Shown here: piece after piece, positions 18,142-27,009 of the stretch | How the letters are laid out: each line of letters starts with the position of its first letter | Numbering within the stretch: the stretch's first letter is position 1 | From: UBA10649 sp963755335 | GTDB lineage: Bacteria; Actinomycetota; Actinomycetes; S36-B12 | Assembly (NCBI GenBank): GCA_963755335.1 | Contig: CAVWJW010000008.1 | Span: 1,860,001-1,924,000, forward strand | Length of the DNA stretch: 64,000 bases | Direction of reading: 5' to 3' | The notes under the pieces: model-generated | The model's database searches: none | What the model was told of the DNA's origin: nothing | What the model saw: only the letters and a program-made list of their open reading frames with translations | Position numbers and translations under genes: made by a program

Positions 18142-19256
18142 GGCGAGGTGGCTGCACGCGGGGGCCTGGTGGGCGTGGGCCCTCGGGCTGGCGACAGCCG
18201 CAAGCCGCACCACCAATCCGCTGCTGCTCTCGCTGCTCGTCCTGACCGCCGCGACCGTCGTGCGCGCCCGCCGGCCGGATGCCCCGTGGGCCCGCTCGTT
18301 CGCCTTCTTCCTTCGCCTCGGCGTGGTGATCATCGTCGTCCGCATCGGGGTGCAGGTCCTGTTCGGCGCTGCCATCGGCACGACGACGCTCGTCCACCTG
18401 CCCGGCATCGTCCTGCCCTCCTTCCTCGCTGGCGTGCGCCTCGGCGGCGACGTCACGTTCGAGTCCGTCCTGATGGCCTTCTACGACGGTCTTCGGCTGG
18501 CGACGATCCTCATCTGCGTCGGCGCCGCGAACTCGCTGGCCTCGCCCACCCGCCTGCTCAAGTCGGTCCCCGCGGCGATGTACGAGCTCGGGGTCAGCGT
18601 CGTCGTCGCGATGACCTTCACTCCCCAGCTGGTGACGGACGTCGACCGGCTCCAGACCACGCGTCGCCTGCGCGGACGCGCCTCGTCGGGGCCTCGAGCG
18701 ATCGCCGGCGCCGCGGTCCCCGTCCTCGAGGGGGCGCTTGAGCGGTCAGTCGCACTGGCCGCGGCCATGGACTCGCGCGGCTACGGACGGCGTGGCACGA
18801 CCACAGCGTCGGCACGGCGCCTGACGGCCGTGGCCCTGCTGGGCGGGCTGGTCGCCTGCTGCATCGGCGCCTACGGTCTCGTCGCGTCGGGGTCGCCGCT
18901 TCGCGCTCGGCCTGCCGATGCTGGCCGTGGGCGTCCTGCTGGCGATCGCCGGCGCGGTCGCGGCCGGTCGAACCGCCACCCGCACGCGCTACCGCCCCGA
19001 TCCGTGGCGCGTGGCCGAGTGGCTCGTCCTCGCCGCGGGCCTCGCTGTGGTGCTCGCCTTCCTGCTGGCCCAGTGGCTCGAGCCCGCCGCGATGAACCCC
19101 TCGGTCGACCCGGCCGTCTGGCCTTCACTCCCCCTGGTCGCCGTGCTGGGCATCGCCCTCGGCGCGACGCCGGCGTGGACATCGCCGCCGGTCCCCCTGA
19201 CGAACGCGGTCGAGCACCCGACCCGCTCCCCCGCGACCCTGAAGGCGGCCGCATGA
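18134..19256 (+). CDS. ECF transporter T component, CbiQ/EcfT family (one frame shift)
   Basis: About 373 aa. The membrane scaffold of an energy-coupling-factor importer: N-terminal helices, the coupling segment with RGRASSGPRAIAGAAVPVLEGALERS and the conserved Ala-Arg-Gly signature AMDSRGYGRRG, then more helices. One extra base near 18893 splits it (CCGCTTCGCGCTCGG). The region after the shift, GLPMLAVGVLLAIAGAVAAGRTA to the stop at 19256, adds C-terminal helices, making it longer than a typical EcfT of about 260 aa. ATG 18134 overlaps the previous gene by 8 bases, and the stop overlaps the ATPase start (ATGA). Confidence 0.83.
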
Positions 19257-20926
19257 TCGTCTTCGACCACGTCACGATCACGTATCCCGGCGCGCATGCG
19301 CCGACCCTCGTCGACGTCGACCTGACCATCCCCGAGGGCGAGATGGTCCTCGTCGTCGGCCGGACGGGATCGGGCAAGTCGACGCTGCTGCGCGCCATCA
19401 ACGGACTCGTGCCGCACTTCACCGGCGGCACCCTCGCCGGCCGCGTCCTCGTCAACGGCCGCGACACCGCGCACCACCCGCCGCGCGAACTGGCCGACGT
19501 GGTCGGCGTCGTGCCGCAGGACCCGATGAGCGGCTTCGTCACCGACACCGTCGAGGACGAGCTCGCCTACGGGATGGAGTGCCTGGGACTGGCACCCGAG
19601 GTGATGCGCCGCCGGGTCGAGGAGACCCTCGACCTGCTCGGGCTCGCCGAGCTACGACAGCGACCGCTGCGGTCGCTGTCCGGCGGGCAGCGGCAACGCG
19701 TCGCCATCGGTGCCGTGCTGACCTCGCACCCTCAGGTGCTCGTCCTCGACGAGCCGACGTCGGCTCTCGATCCCGGTGCCGCCGAAGAGGTGCTGGCCGC
19801 CCTGCAGCGCCTGGTCCACGACCTCGGGGTGACCGTCGTGCTCGCGGAGCACCGCCTCGAGCGGGTGATCCAGTACGCCGACCAGGTGATCGTGGTCCCC
19901 GGCGACGGACGCCCCGTGCAGGTGGGCCGTCCTGGCGACATCATGCTGAACGCACCCATCGCGCCGCCCGTCGTGGAGCTCGGCCGGCTCGCCGGCTGGC
20001 ACCCCCTGCCCCTCTCCGTGCGCGATGCGCGTCGGGCGGCGGGTCCGCTCCGCGACCTGCTCGTCGGGCGCACCCCGCACCTTCGCGCCGTCCCCGTCGA
20101 GGCCCGCCGGCTGGCTCTGGTGGAACGGTTGACGGTCCGCTACGGCTCCCGAGCCGCGCTGCGCGACGTGAGCCTGTCGGTCGCCTCCGGTGAGGTGGTG
20201 GCCCTGATGGGCCGCAACGGTGCCGGCAAGTCGACCCTGCTCAACGCCATGGTGGGCATCGGTCCTGCGACCCAGGGCCGTGTCGAGGTGGACGGATCGG
20301 CGCCGGCCACCCTGAGCGGGCCGGCCCTCCTGCGGCGCGTCGGCCTGGTGCCCCAGGAGCCGGGCGACCTGCTCGAGGCCACCACCGTGGCCGACGAGTG
20401 CCGGGCCTCGGACCGCGACGCGGACTGCGAGCCGGGGACGACGCGGGCGCTGGTTGCCCTGATGGCACCGGACATCGAGGACGGCACCCACCCCCGCGAC
20501 CTGTCCGAGGGCCAGCGGCTGCTCGTCGCCCTGTGCGTCATCCTCGCCGCGCGGCCCCCGCTCCTCCTGCTCGACGAGCCCACCCGCGGCCTCGACTACC
20601 CGACCAAGGCGCGACTCGGCCGCGTGCTGGCCGACCTGGCCGCTGCCGGGCATGCGATCGTGCTGGCGACGCACGACGTCGAACTCGTCGCCGACGTCGC
20701 GGACCGGGTCGTCATCCTGGCCGACGGCGAGGTCGTGGCGGACGGCCCGACGGAGGAGGTCGTCACGTCATCGCCGATGTTCGCACCGCAGGTCGCGAAG
20801 ATCCTCTCCCCGCAGCACTGGCTGACGGTCGACCAGGTCGCCGGCTCGCTGTTCCGCGCGCATGCGCCGATCGATGCCGCCATCGGCGGGATGGCGACGC
20901 CGCCGGCCTCGGGCGCTGCCGGATGA
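19253..20926 (+). CDS. ECF transporter ATPase with two fused ATP-binding domains (A1-A2)
   Basis: 557 aa. Domain 1 (about 1-240): Walker A GRTGSGKST at about residue 36, Q-loop PQDPMSGFVTDTVEDE, signature SLSGGQRQR, Walker B VLVLDEPTSALDPG. Domain 2 (about 285-520): Walker A GRNGAGKST at about 319, PQEPGDLL, a degenerate signature LSEGQRLL, and Walker B LLLLDEPTRGLDYP. Fused EcfA/EcfA' energises the T component. The atypical second signature suggests asymmetric ATP sites. It overlaps both neighbours by 4 bases (ATGA). Confidence 0.9.
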   Translation: MIVFDHVTITYPGAHAPTLVDVDLTIPEGEMVLVVGRTGSGKSTLLRAINGLVPHFTGGTLAGRVLVNGRDTAHHPPRELADVVGVVPQDPMSGFVTDTVEDELAYGMECLGLAPEVMRRRVEETLDLLGLAELRQRPLRSLSGGQRQRVAIGAVLTSHPQVLVLDEPTSALDPGAAEEVLAALQRLVHDLGVTVVLAEHRLERVIQYADQVIVVPGDGRPVQVGRPGDIMLNAPIAPPVVELGRLAGWHPLPLSVRDARRAAGPLRDLLVGRTPHLRAVPVEARRLALVERLTVRYGSRAALRDVSLSVASGEVVALMGRNGAGKSTLLNAMVGIGPATQGRVEVDGSAPATLSGPALLRRVGLVPQEPGDLLEATTVADECRASDRDADCEPGTTRALVALMAPDIEDGTHPRDLSEGQRLLVALCVILAARPPLLLLDEPTRGLDYPTKARLGRVLADLAAAGHAIVLATHDVELVADVADRVVILADGEVVADGPTEEVVTSSPMFAPQVAKILSPQHWLTVDQVAGSLFRAHAPIDAAIGGMATPPASGAAG

Positions 20927-21768
20927 GCGCCCCGCCGGTCGAGGCACGGCCGCTCACGCTGACTCGGACCCGCTCCTCGGTGGGGCTCGGACCCACGTCG
21001 GTGGTGGCGATCGCCCTCGCCTCGGCAGTCGGCCTGATCGCCTTCGGGTGGCCGCTGCTCGCCGCACCGGACTCGAGTGCGGTCGCGCACGCCAACGATG
21101 CGCCCGTCGTCTTCGCCCTCGTCATGCCCGTGCTGATCCTCGTCGTGCTGGCCCAGGTCAACGACGGCGGCATGGATGCGAAGTCCATCGCCATGCTCGG
21201 CGTCCTCGCCGCCGTCATCGCCGCCCTGCGCCCGCTGGGCGGCGGCACCGCGGGGCTCGAGCCGATCTGGGTCGTGCTGATCCTCGGTGGTCGCGCGCTC
21301 GGGCCGGGCTTCGGCTTCTGCCTCGGCTCCATCTCGCTGTTTGCGTCGGCACTGCTGACCGGCGGTGTCGGTCCGTGGCTGCCGTTCCAGATGCTCGCCG
21401 CCGCGTGGGTAGGTCTGGGCGCCGGACTGCTGCCGCGGGCCTCGGGCCGGCGCGAGCTGCTGATGATGTCGGCGTACGCGGCGGTCGCGTGCATCGCGTA
21501 CGGCTTCCTGCTCAACCTGTGGTTCTGGCCCTTCACCGCCGACCTGCCGGCGCAGCTGTCCTTCACGCCGGGTGCCGCGATGACGGAGAACCTGCTGGCG
21601 TGGCTGCGGTTCTGCCTGGTGACGTCGCTGGGATACGACATCCCTCGCGCCATCCTCACCGTCGTGCTCATCCTCGTGGCCGGTCGCCCGATCCTCGCCG
21701 CCCTGCGCCGCATCTCGCGCAAGGCGGCCTTCGACCAGCCCGTGTCGTTCACTGCTCCGGAGGCCTGA
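20923..21768 (+). CDS. ECF transporter S component, predicted cobalamin-specific (CbrT-like)
   Basis: 281 aa, six predicted membrane helices, with the S-component helix-1 contact region and GGRALGPGFGFCLGSISLFASALLTGGVGPWLPFQM typical of the large ECF S subunits linked to B12 riboswitches in actinobacteria. A long hydrophilic N-terminus of about 25 residues precedes helix 1. It binds the vitamin and topples in the membrane with the T and ATPase subunits. Cobalamin specificity comes from the riboswitch and the co-encoded CobU/T/S. Confidence 0.82.
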   Translation: MSAPPVEARPLTLTRTRSSVGLGPTSVVAIALASAVGLIAFGWPLLAAPDSSAVAHANDAPVVFALVMPVLILVVLAQVNDGGMDAKSIAMLGVLAAVIAALRPLGGGTAGLEPIWVVLILGGRALGPGFGFCLGSISLFASALLTGGVGPWLPFQMLAAAWVGLGAGLLPRASGRRELLMMSAYAAVACIAYGFLLNLWFWPFTADLPAQLSFTPGAAMTENLLAWLRFCLVTSLGYDIPRAILTVVLILVAGRPILAALRRISRKAAFDQPVSFTAPEA

Positions 21769-21770
21769 TC

Positions 21771-23182
21771 GTGCGCCTGACACTCCTCGGAACCGGGTCC
21801 GCTGACGGCTGGCCCAACGCGTTCTGCGACTGCTCGTCGTGCGCCGCCGAGCGCGCTGGCCGGCCGCAGTCGGCAGCCGAGCTCTGCGCTGGTCGATGAC
21901 ACCCTGCTGATCGACTGCGGGCCGACCACGCCGCATGCGGCGAGCGGCGCGGGCATCTCGCTCGGCTCGATCGAGCACGTCCTGCTCACGCACGGGCACC
22001 CGGACCACCTCCACCCGGCCTTCCTCCTGTCGCGCGAATGGGTGCACGACGGCAGCACCCTTCACGTGTGGGGGCCGCGGTCGGCGATCGAGCTGTCCCG
22101 TCCGTGGACCGGACCGATCTCTCCCGTCGCGTTCCACGAGATCGCCCCCGGCGACCGGCTCGAGCTCGCCACCGCGACCGTCGACTACGTGGTCGACGTG
22201 CTGCCTGCGGCGCACTCCTCGGGCAATGGCGACGTCCTGGCGGAGGAGGCCGTTCTGTTCGTCGTCACCGGAGCCGACGGTGGTCGACTGCTGTACGCCA
22301 CCGACACCGGGCCCCTGCCCTCCGCGACGGTGGCGTCGATCGACGGACCGGTGCACCTGATGCTCGTCGACGAGACCTTCGGGGACTACGCCGAGCACGG
22401 CACCGGACACCTCAGCCTGGCCACCCTGCCCGATGCTGCTCGAGGACCTGCGCGAATCCGGCGTCGTCGACGAGGGCACGGTCATCGTCGCCACGCATCT
22501 GAGCCACCACAATCCGCCGACCGCCCAACTCGCCGGCCGACTCGCCGACCTGGGAGTGCGCGTGGTCGACGACCTGACCGTGCTCGACACGCACGCCCCC
22601 ACGTCCACGCCCGCGGGCAGGACCCACCTGGTGATCGGCGGCGCGCGATCGGGCAAGTCGCGCTTCGCCGAGGCACTCGCAGCGCCGGCGCCGCACGTCG
22701 TGTATGTCGCCACCGGCGGGGCGCGCCCGGACGACGAGGAGTGGCAGCACCGCGTGGCGCTCCATCGGGATCCGCGCCCGAGCCACTGGACGACCGTCGA
22801 GTCCCTCGACGTCGTGGCCGTGATCCAGGCCGCCGAGCCCGGCACCGTCGTGCTCGTCGACTGCATCGCCCTCTGGCTCACCGGCCAGCTCGACCGGCTC
22901 GACGCATGGTCGCGGATCGCCGACGGGCGGCCGGCCGACGTCACCGCCGAGGCGGGTGCCCTCGTCGAGGACCTCGTCGCTGCACTCGCGTGCGAGCCGC
23001 GGCGGACGTCATCCTCGTGACCAACGAGGTCGGGATGGGCGTGGTGCCCGGCGACTGCCTCGGGGCGCCTCTTCCAGGACCTCCTCGGCACCGTCAACGC
23101 CCGACTGGCCGCCGCGTGCGACCGGTCGACCCTCCTTGTCGCGGGCCAGCCGGTACCGCTGACGAACCGATCCGGACGCTGA
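21771..23182 (+). CDS. cobU: MBL-fold hydrolase fused to CobU (adenosylcobinamide kinase/guanylyltransferase), frame-shifted
   Basis: About 469 aa after correcting shifts near 21884, 22431, 23068 (extra bases) and 22993 (a missing base). The N-terminal metallo-beta-lactamase domain (residues about 1-270) carries LLTHGHPDHLH and the downstream AHSS, DETFGD and ATHLSHHN metal-site elements, resembling PhnP-like hydrolases. The C-terminal CobU domain has P-loop GGARSGKSRFAEAL, the guanylylation His in ALHRDPRPSHW, VDCIALWL and TNEVGMGVVP. CobU phosphorylates adenosylcobinamide and activates it with GTP. The role of the MBL domain is unknown. GTG start 2 bases after the S-component gene. Confidence 0.85.
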
Positions 23183-23193
23183 GGAGATCACGA

Positions 23194-24270
23194 GTGGACC
23201 CGCGCTTCGACCCGATCACGCGCACCCGACCGCATGGCGGCCGACGCGGCGCGCGCCCGACAGGCGACCCTCACGAAGCCGGCCGGCGCACTGGGCCGGC
23301 TCGAGGACGCCTCCGTCTGGATGTCCGGTGTGCAGGGCGCGTGCCCGCCGGCGGCCTTCGAGCACCCGGCCGTGGTGATCTTCGCGGGCGACCACGGCGT
23401 GGCGCGGTCGGCCGGCACGTCGGCCTACCCCCCCGAGGTCACCGCGCAGATGGTCGGCAACTTCGTCGCCGGTGGAGCCGCCGCGAACGTGCTGGCCCGA
23501 CAGGTCGGGGCGACGGTCCGGGTCGTCGACGTCAGTGTCGATGCCGACCCCGCACTACCTCGACGCACTCGACCCCCAGGTGGCCAGCAGGCGCGTTCGC
23601 CGCGGATCCGGGTCGATCGACCGCGAGGATGCGATGTCACCCGCCGACGCTCGATGCCGCCCTGGCGTTGGGCAGGGACCTCGCCGACGCGGAGATCGCA
23701 GCCGGGGCCGACGTCCTCATCGCCGGGGACATGGGCATCGGCAACACCACGCCGGCGGCGGCTCTCGTGGCCCTGCTCACCGGTCAGTCGGCCGCCGACG
23801 TCACCGGCCGCGGCACCGGAGTGGACGACGCCACCCTCGCCCGCAAGGTGGCCACCGTCCAGGCCGCGGTAGAGCGGGCCGGCGACACCGCTGACGACGC
23901 GCTCGAGGCGGTGCGGCGGTGCGGGGGTCCGGACATCGCAGCGATGGTGGCGTTCCTCCTGCAGGCTGCGGCGCGTCGCACGCCGGTCATCCTCGACGGG
24001 ATCGTGTCGTGCAGCGCTGCGCTGGCGGCGTCGCGCGTCGACCCCGACGCCGTGAGCTGGTGGGTGGCCGGCCACCGGTCGACCGAGCCGGCCGCGAGCA
24101 CGGCACTGACGGCGCTTGGGCTCGTGCCACTGATTGACCTGGGCCTGCGGCTCGGCGAGGGCACCGGCGCACTCCTGGCCATCCCGATGCTCAACGCCGC
24201 CGCCGCCACGCTGGCCGAGATGGCGACGTTCGACTCCGCCGGTGTCTCGGACCGGCCGGCGGATGCCTGA
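23194..24270 (+). CDS. cobT: Nicotinate-nucleotide--dimethylbenzimidazole phosphoribosyltransferase (frame-shifted)
   Basis: About 357 aa after removing three single-base insertions (near 23232, 23553 and 23637). Makes alpha-ribazole phosphate for the lower ligand of cobalamin. Motifs: TKPAGALGRLE, VVIFAGDHGVA, AYPPEVTAQMVGNF, DVLIAGDMGIGNTTPAAAL, and the catalytic-Glu segment DLGLRLGEGTGALLA near the C-terminus. CTGAGGAG overlaps the cobU stop and precedes GTG 23194. Followed by cobS with an 8-base overlap. Confidence 0.9.
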   Translation: MDPRFDPITRTRPHGGRRGARPTGDPHEAGRRTGPARGRLRLDVRCAGRVPAGGLRAPGRGDLRGRPRRGAVGRHVGLPPRGHRADGRQLRRRWSRRERAGPTGRGDGPGRRRQCRCRPRTTSTHSTPRWPAGAFAADPGRSTARMRCHPPTLDAALALGRDLADAEIAAGADVLIAGDMGIGNTTPAAALVALLTGQSAADVTGRGTGVDDATLARKVATVQAAVERAGDTADDALEAVRRCGGPDIAAMVAFLLQAAARRTPVILDGIVSCSAALAASRVDPDAVSWWVAGHRSTEPAASTALTALGLVPLIDLGLRLGEGTGALLAIPMLNAAAATLAEMATFDSAGVSDRPADA

Positions 24271-25042
24271 CGCCCTGCGCCTGGCGATCGGGACGCTGAC
24301 CCGCTTCCCAGTGCCAGCACCTGGTCGTGTGGACCGTCGCACGGCGGCCGGCGCGATGCTCCTGGCACCCGTCGTCGGTGCCCTGATGGCACTCATCGTC
24401 GGACTGGCCGCCCAGGCACTGCGCGACCACGCGTCGGTCGCCGCTCCCTCGGCGTTGCTCGCCGCTCTGGCCATCGCCGCACTCGCGTACCTCGACCGCG
24501 GACTTCACCTCGATGGCCTGGCCGACACCGCCGACGCCCTCGGCAGCGGGCGTCCGCCCGACGAGGCGCTGGCCATCGCCCGCCGTTCCGACATCGGCCC
24601 CTTCGGCGTCGCGACCATCGTGCTCGTCCTGCTCATCCAGGTGCTCGCCTACGCCGGACTCGTGGATGGCGGGCACGCCGCGTTCACCCTCGTCGTCGCC
24701 GTGGGCACGTCTCGGCTCGCCCTCGTCCTCGCGTGCCTGCGCGGCGTCCCGGCGGCGCGAGGGGACGGCCTCGGCGCGGCCGTGGCGGGCAGCGTGCCCG
24801 TATGGGCGTCCGTGCTGACGATCCTCGCGTGGATCGCAGCGTGCTGCGGCGCCGCAGCGTGGCTCGCTCCGGACCTCGTGACGGCAACGCTGACGAGCGT
24901 CGTCGGCGCCCTCGTCGTGGCGACGGGGGTGTTGGCGGTGAGCATCCGACGCCTCGGGGGGATCACCGGCGATGTCCTCGGCGCCAGCATCGAGCTCGCC
25001 CTGTCCACGGCACTGGTCATACTGGTCGCCGTTCCGGCATGA
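24263..25042 (+). CDS. cobS: Adenosylcobinamide-GDP ribazoletransferase
   Basis: 259 aa polytopic membrane enzyme that joins AdoCbi-GDP to alpha-ribazole (phosphate), the last step of the nucleotide-loop pathway. The family core YLDRGLHLDGLADTADALGSGRP with RRSDIGPFGV is intact, followed by several hydrophobic helices and the C-terminal RRLGGITGDVLGA motif. ATG 24263 overlaps cobT by 8 bases. With CobU and CobT it lets the cell rebuild cobalamin from imported cobinamide. Confidence 0.93.
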   Translation: MPDALRLAIGTLTRFPVPAPGRVDRRTAAGAMLLAPVVGALMALIVGLAAQALRDHASVAAPSALLAALAIAALAYLDRGLHLDGLADTADALGSGRPPDEALAIARRSDIGPFGVATIVLVLLIQVLAYAGLVDGGHAAFTLVVAVGTSRLALVLACLRGVPAARGDGLGAAVAGSVPVWASVLTILAWIAACCGAAAWLAPDLVTATLTSVVGALVVATGVLAVSIRRLGGITGDVLGASIELALSTALVILVAVPA

Positions 25043-25061
25043 CGAGCAACGAAGGGCTGAC

Positions 25062-25817
25062 ATGACCACCGCGCTGCCGCCCGAGGTCGAGTCCGCTGCC
25101 GAGCGGATCGCCCTGCCGGTCGAGCACCCCGTCGCGCTGCCCGACGCGGTGACGGGCGAGCTGCGGCGACTGCTCACGTGGTGGCAGTCGCTCGGCGACG
25201 GGACGCCGCCGCGCGAGCGCGTCGTCGAGCCGGGCAGGAGTGACGTGCCGGACGTCTCGGGCGCGCTACTCGCCGGGCTGGCGGCGGCGGACTCCGCGGT
25301 CGACGCCGGCGCGAACGTGGTCATTCCGCGAGTCGCAGATCGCGATGACAGCGCGGCCCGGGCACTGGTGGCGGCGCTGACCCGGACCGACGCCCCTGCC
25401 GTCGTCCCGCAGGCCGAGGGAATGAGCGATGCAGCCTGGATGGCCAAGGTGGCCGGAATCCGTGACCTGTCCTTCGCCCTGGCTCCCCTGCGTGGCGAGC
25501 CGGCGACGCTCCTGACCCTGGTCAGCGCCAACTCGATGGCCTTCGTGGTCGGGGCGCTGCTCGGGGCCGCAGCCCGTCAGACGCCGTGCATCATCGACGG
25601 GACCGACGAGCTGGCGGCGGCCGTCGTTGCCGATCGCGTCAGCGCGCGCGCCAAGGCATGGTGGATCTGCGGATCTCAGTCGACCGACCCGGCCCGGCAT
25701 GCCGCGGCCGAACGGGTGGATCTGTCCCCCGGGCTCCCCCTGGCTCTCAGCGACGACGACGGGCTCGGGGCCGACGCGACGCTCGCCCTGTTGCGGCTGC
25801 TCACCTCGACGGGCTGA
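25062..25817 (+). CDS. CobT-like paralogue lacking the catalytic glutamate region
   Basis: 251 aa. The C-terminal half aligns by eye with the CobT encoded upstream: GALLGAAARQTPCIIDGTDELAAAVVADRV matches FLLQAAARRTPVILDGIVSCSAALAASRV, and AWWICGSQSTDPA matches SWWVAGHRSTEPA. Where CobT has LGEGTGALLA with its catalytic Glu, this protein has LSDDDGLGADATLALL, and the phosphate-loop GNTTPAA is not recognisable. It is shorter than CobT (251 vs about 357 aa). It is the last gene of the B12 operon. It may be a regulator, a chaperone or a base-binding protein; no function is known to me. Confidence 0.72.
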   Translation: MTTALPPEVESAAERIALPVEHPVALPDAVTGELRRLLTWWQSLGDGTPPRERVVEPGRSDVPDVSGALLAGLAAADSAVDAGANVVIPRVADRDDSAARALVAALTRTDAPAVVPQAEGMSDAAWMAKVAGIRDLSFALAPLRGEPATLLTLVSANSMAFVVGALLGAAARQTPCIIDGTDELAAAVVADRVSARAKAWWICGSQSTDPARHAAAERVDLSPGLPLALSDDDGLGADATLALLRLLTSTG

Positions 25818-25829
25818 GGCTCCCGGGCG

Positions 25830-26948
25830 TCAGCGGGTGCTGGGCTGCACGAACGGCGGCTTGACGACACGAAAGCGCGAGGCCCGACCGCGGACGTCGA
25901 CCACCAGCTCGTCATCGACCGAGACGGAGGCGTCCAGCAGCGCCAGGCCGACACCCTGCTTCAGCGTCGGCGAGAAGGTGCCGCTGGTCACCTCGCCCAC
26001 GACCTCCCCGGAGATCGGATCGCCCTCGTCGACCACCCGCCGGACGGTCATGTGCGGGCGCGGGATCCCGCGGTCCAGCGCGAGGAGTCCGCGCAGCCGA
26101 CGGACCGGCGCGGCGGCGCGCTGGGCGGCCAGGGCGTCGCGGCCGGCGAAGGCAGGCTTGTCCCAGCCGACCGCCCACCCGATCAGCGCCTCGACCGGCG
26201 TGATCGTCGCGCTGATGTCCTGGCCGTGCAGCGGGTAGCCCATCTCGGTGCGCAGGGTGTCGCGGGCGCCCAGGCCCGCGCGGGCGACCCCGAGGTCTGC
26301 CCCCGCCGCGAGCAGCGCGTCCCACAGGTCGACCAGGACGGCGGACGGCGCGACCAGCTCGTAGCCGTGCTCGCCGGTGTAGCCGGTGCGGCACACGATC
26401 AGAGGCTGACCGGCGAACTCGGCCGACACCATCGACATGTAGTCGTGCTCCCAGGGCAGTCCCATGGCCTGCATCAGGTCAGCGCTCGACGGGCCCTGCA
26501 CCGCGATGATGCCGTGGTCGTGGTGATGGTCGTCCACGCTCACGCCGGTCGGCGCCGAGGCCCGCAGGACTCCCACGACCGTCTCGGCGTTGGCGGCGTT
26601 CGGGATGATGAAGACCTCGTCGGGTGCCCATCGGTACACGATGAGGTCGTCGATGACGCCGCCGTCGACGTTGCACAGCATCGAGTACTGGGCCTGACCG
26701 TCGCCGATCCGCCCGAGGTCGTTGGCCAGGACCCCGTTGAGGTACTCCAGGGCTCCGGGTCCGTGCACCCGCACCTTGCCCATGTGGGACACGTCGAAGA
26801 GGCCGACCGCCGTGCGGACGGCGGTGTGCTCGGCCACGACGCCCTCGTACTCGATCGGCATGTCCCATCCGCCGAAGTCGGCGGTCTTGGCGCCGGCCTG
26901 CGCGTGGCGTTCGTACAGCGGGGTCCTCTGGAGCGTCGTATCCGTCAC
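25830..26948 (-). CDS. gcvT: Glycine cleavage system aminomethyltransferase (T protein)
   Basis: 372 aa. Transfers the methylene group from the lipoyl-bound aminomethyl intermediate on GcvH to tetrahydrofolate. Signatures: GAKTADFGGWDMPIEY, FDVSHMGKV, CNVDGGVIDDLIVYR, RTGYTGEHGYEL, ARDTLRTEMGYPLHG and EVTSGTFSPTLKQGVGLALL. GTG 26948 is preferred over the in-frame start at 26969 because it begins the conserved TTLQRTPLYERH. gcvH and gcvP are not in the window. It is convergent with the B12 operon and divergent from pepA. Confidence 0.94.
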   Translation of the reverse strand: MTDTTLQRTPLYERHAQAGAKTADFGGWDMPIEYEGVVAEHTAVRTAVGLFDVSHMGKVRVHGPGALEYLNGVLANDLGRIGDGQAQYSMLCNVDGGVIDDLIVYRWAPDEVFIIPNAANAETVVGVLRASAPTGVSVDDHHHDHGIIAVQGPSSADLMQAMGLPWEHDYMSMVSAEFAGQPLIVCRTGYTGEHGYELVAPSAVLVDLWDALLAAGADLGVARAGLGARDTLRTEMGYPLHGQDISATITPVEALIGWAVGWDKPAFAGRDALAAQRAAAPVRRLRGLLALDRGIPRPHMTVRRVVDEGDPISGEVVGEVTSGTFSPTLKQGVGLALLDASVSVDDELVVDVRGRASRFRVVKPPFVQPSTR

Positions 26949-26997
26949 GGCACGACCGTAGCCGGTCACCGCGACCGCACCGCCCCTTAAGGCCGAT

Positions 26998-27003
26998 TAG
27001 GGT
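26998..27003 (+). promoter_or_regulatory. Candidate -10 (TAGGGT), leaderless start of pepA
   Basis: TAGGGT lies 6 bases before ATG 27010 with no ribosome-binding site between. Confidence 0.45.
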
Positions 27004-27009
27004 GCCGTC

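Noticed and set aside
18095..20926. An apparent EcfT-EcfA fusion of 943 aa
   Set aside because: An extra base near 18893 shifts EcfT into the ATPase frame. The correct EcfT frame continues as good membrane-helix sequence to TGA 19254-19256, overlapping the ATPase ATG.
20596..23097. Long antisense frames, such as an 833-codon minus-strand frame over the B12 genes
   Set aside because: They lie opposite clearly conserved genes and have the Arg/Ala/Gly/Pro-rich composition expected of GC-rich antisense frames.
26949..27009. A glycine riboswitch before gcvT
   Set aside because: Only 61 bases separate gcvT and pepA and no tandem glycine aptamer motifs are present.
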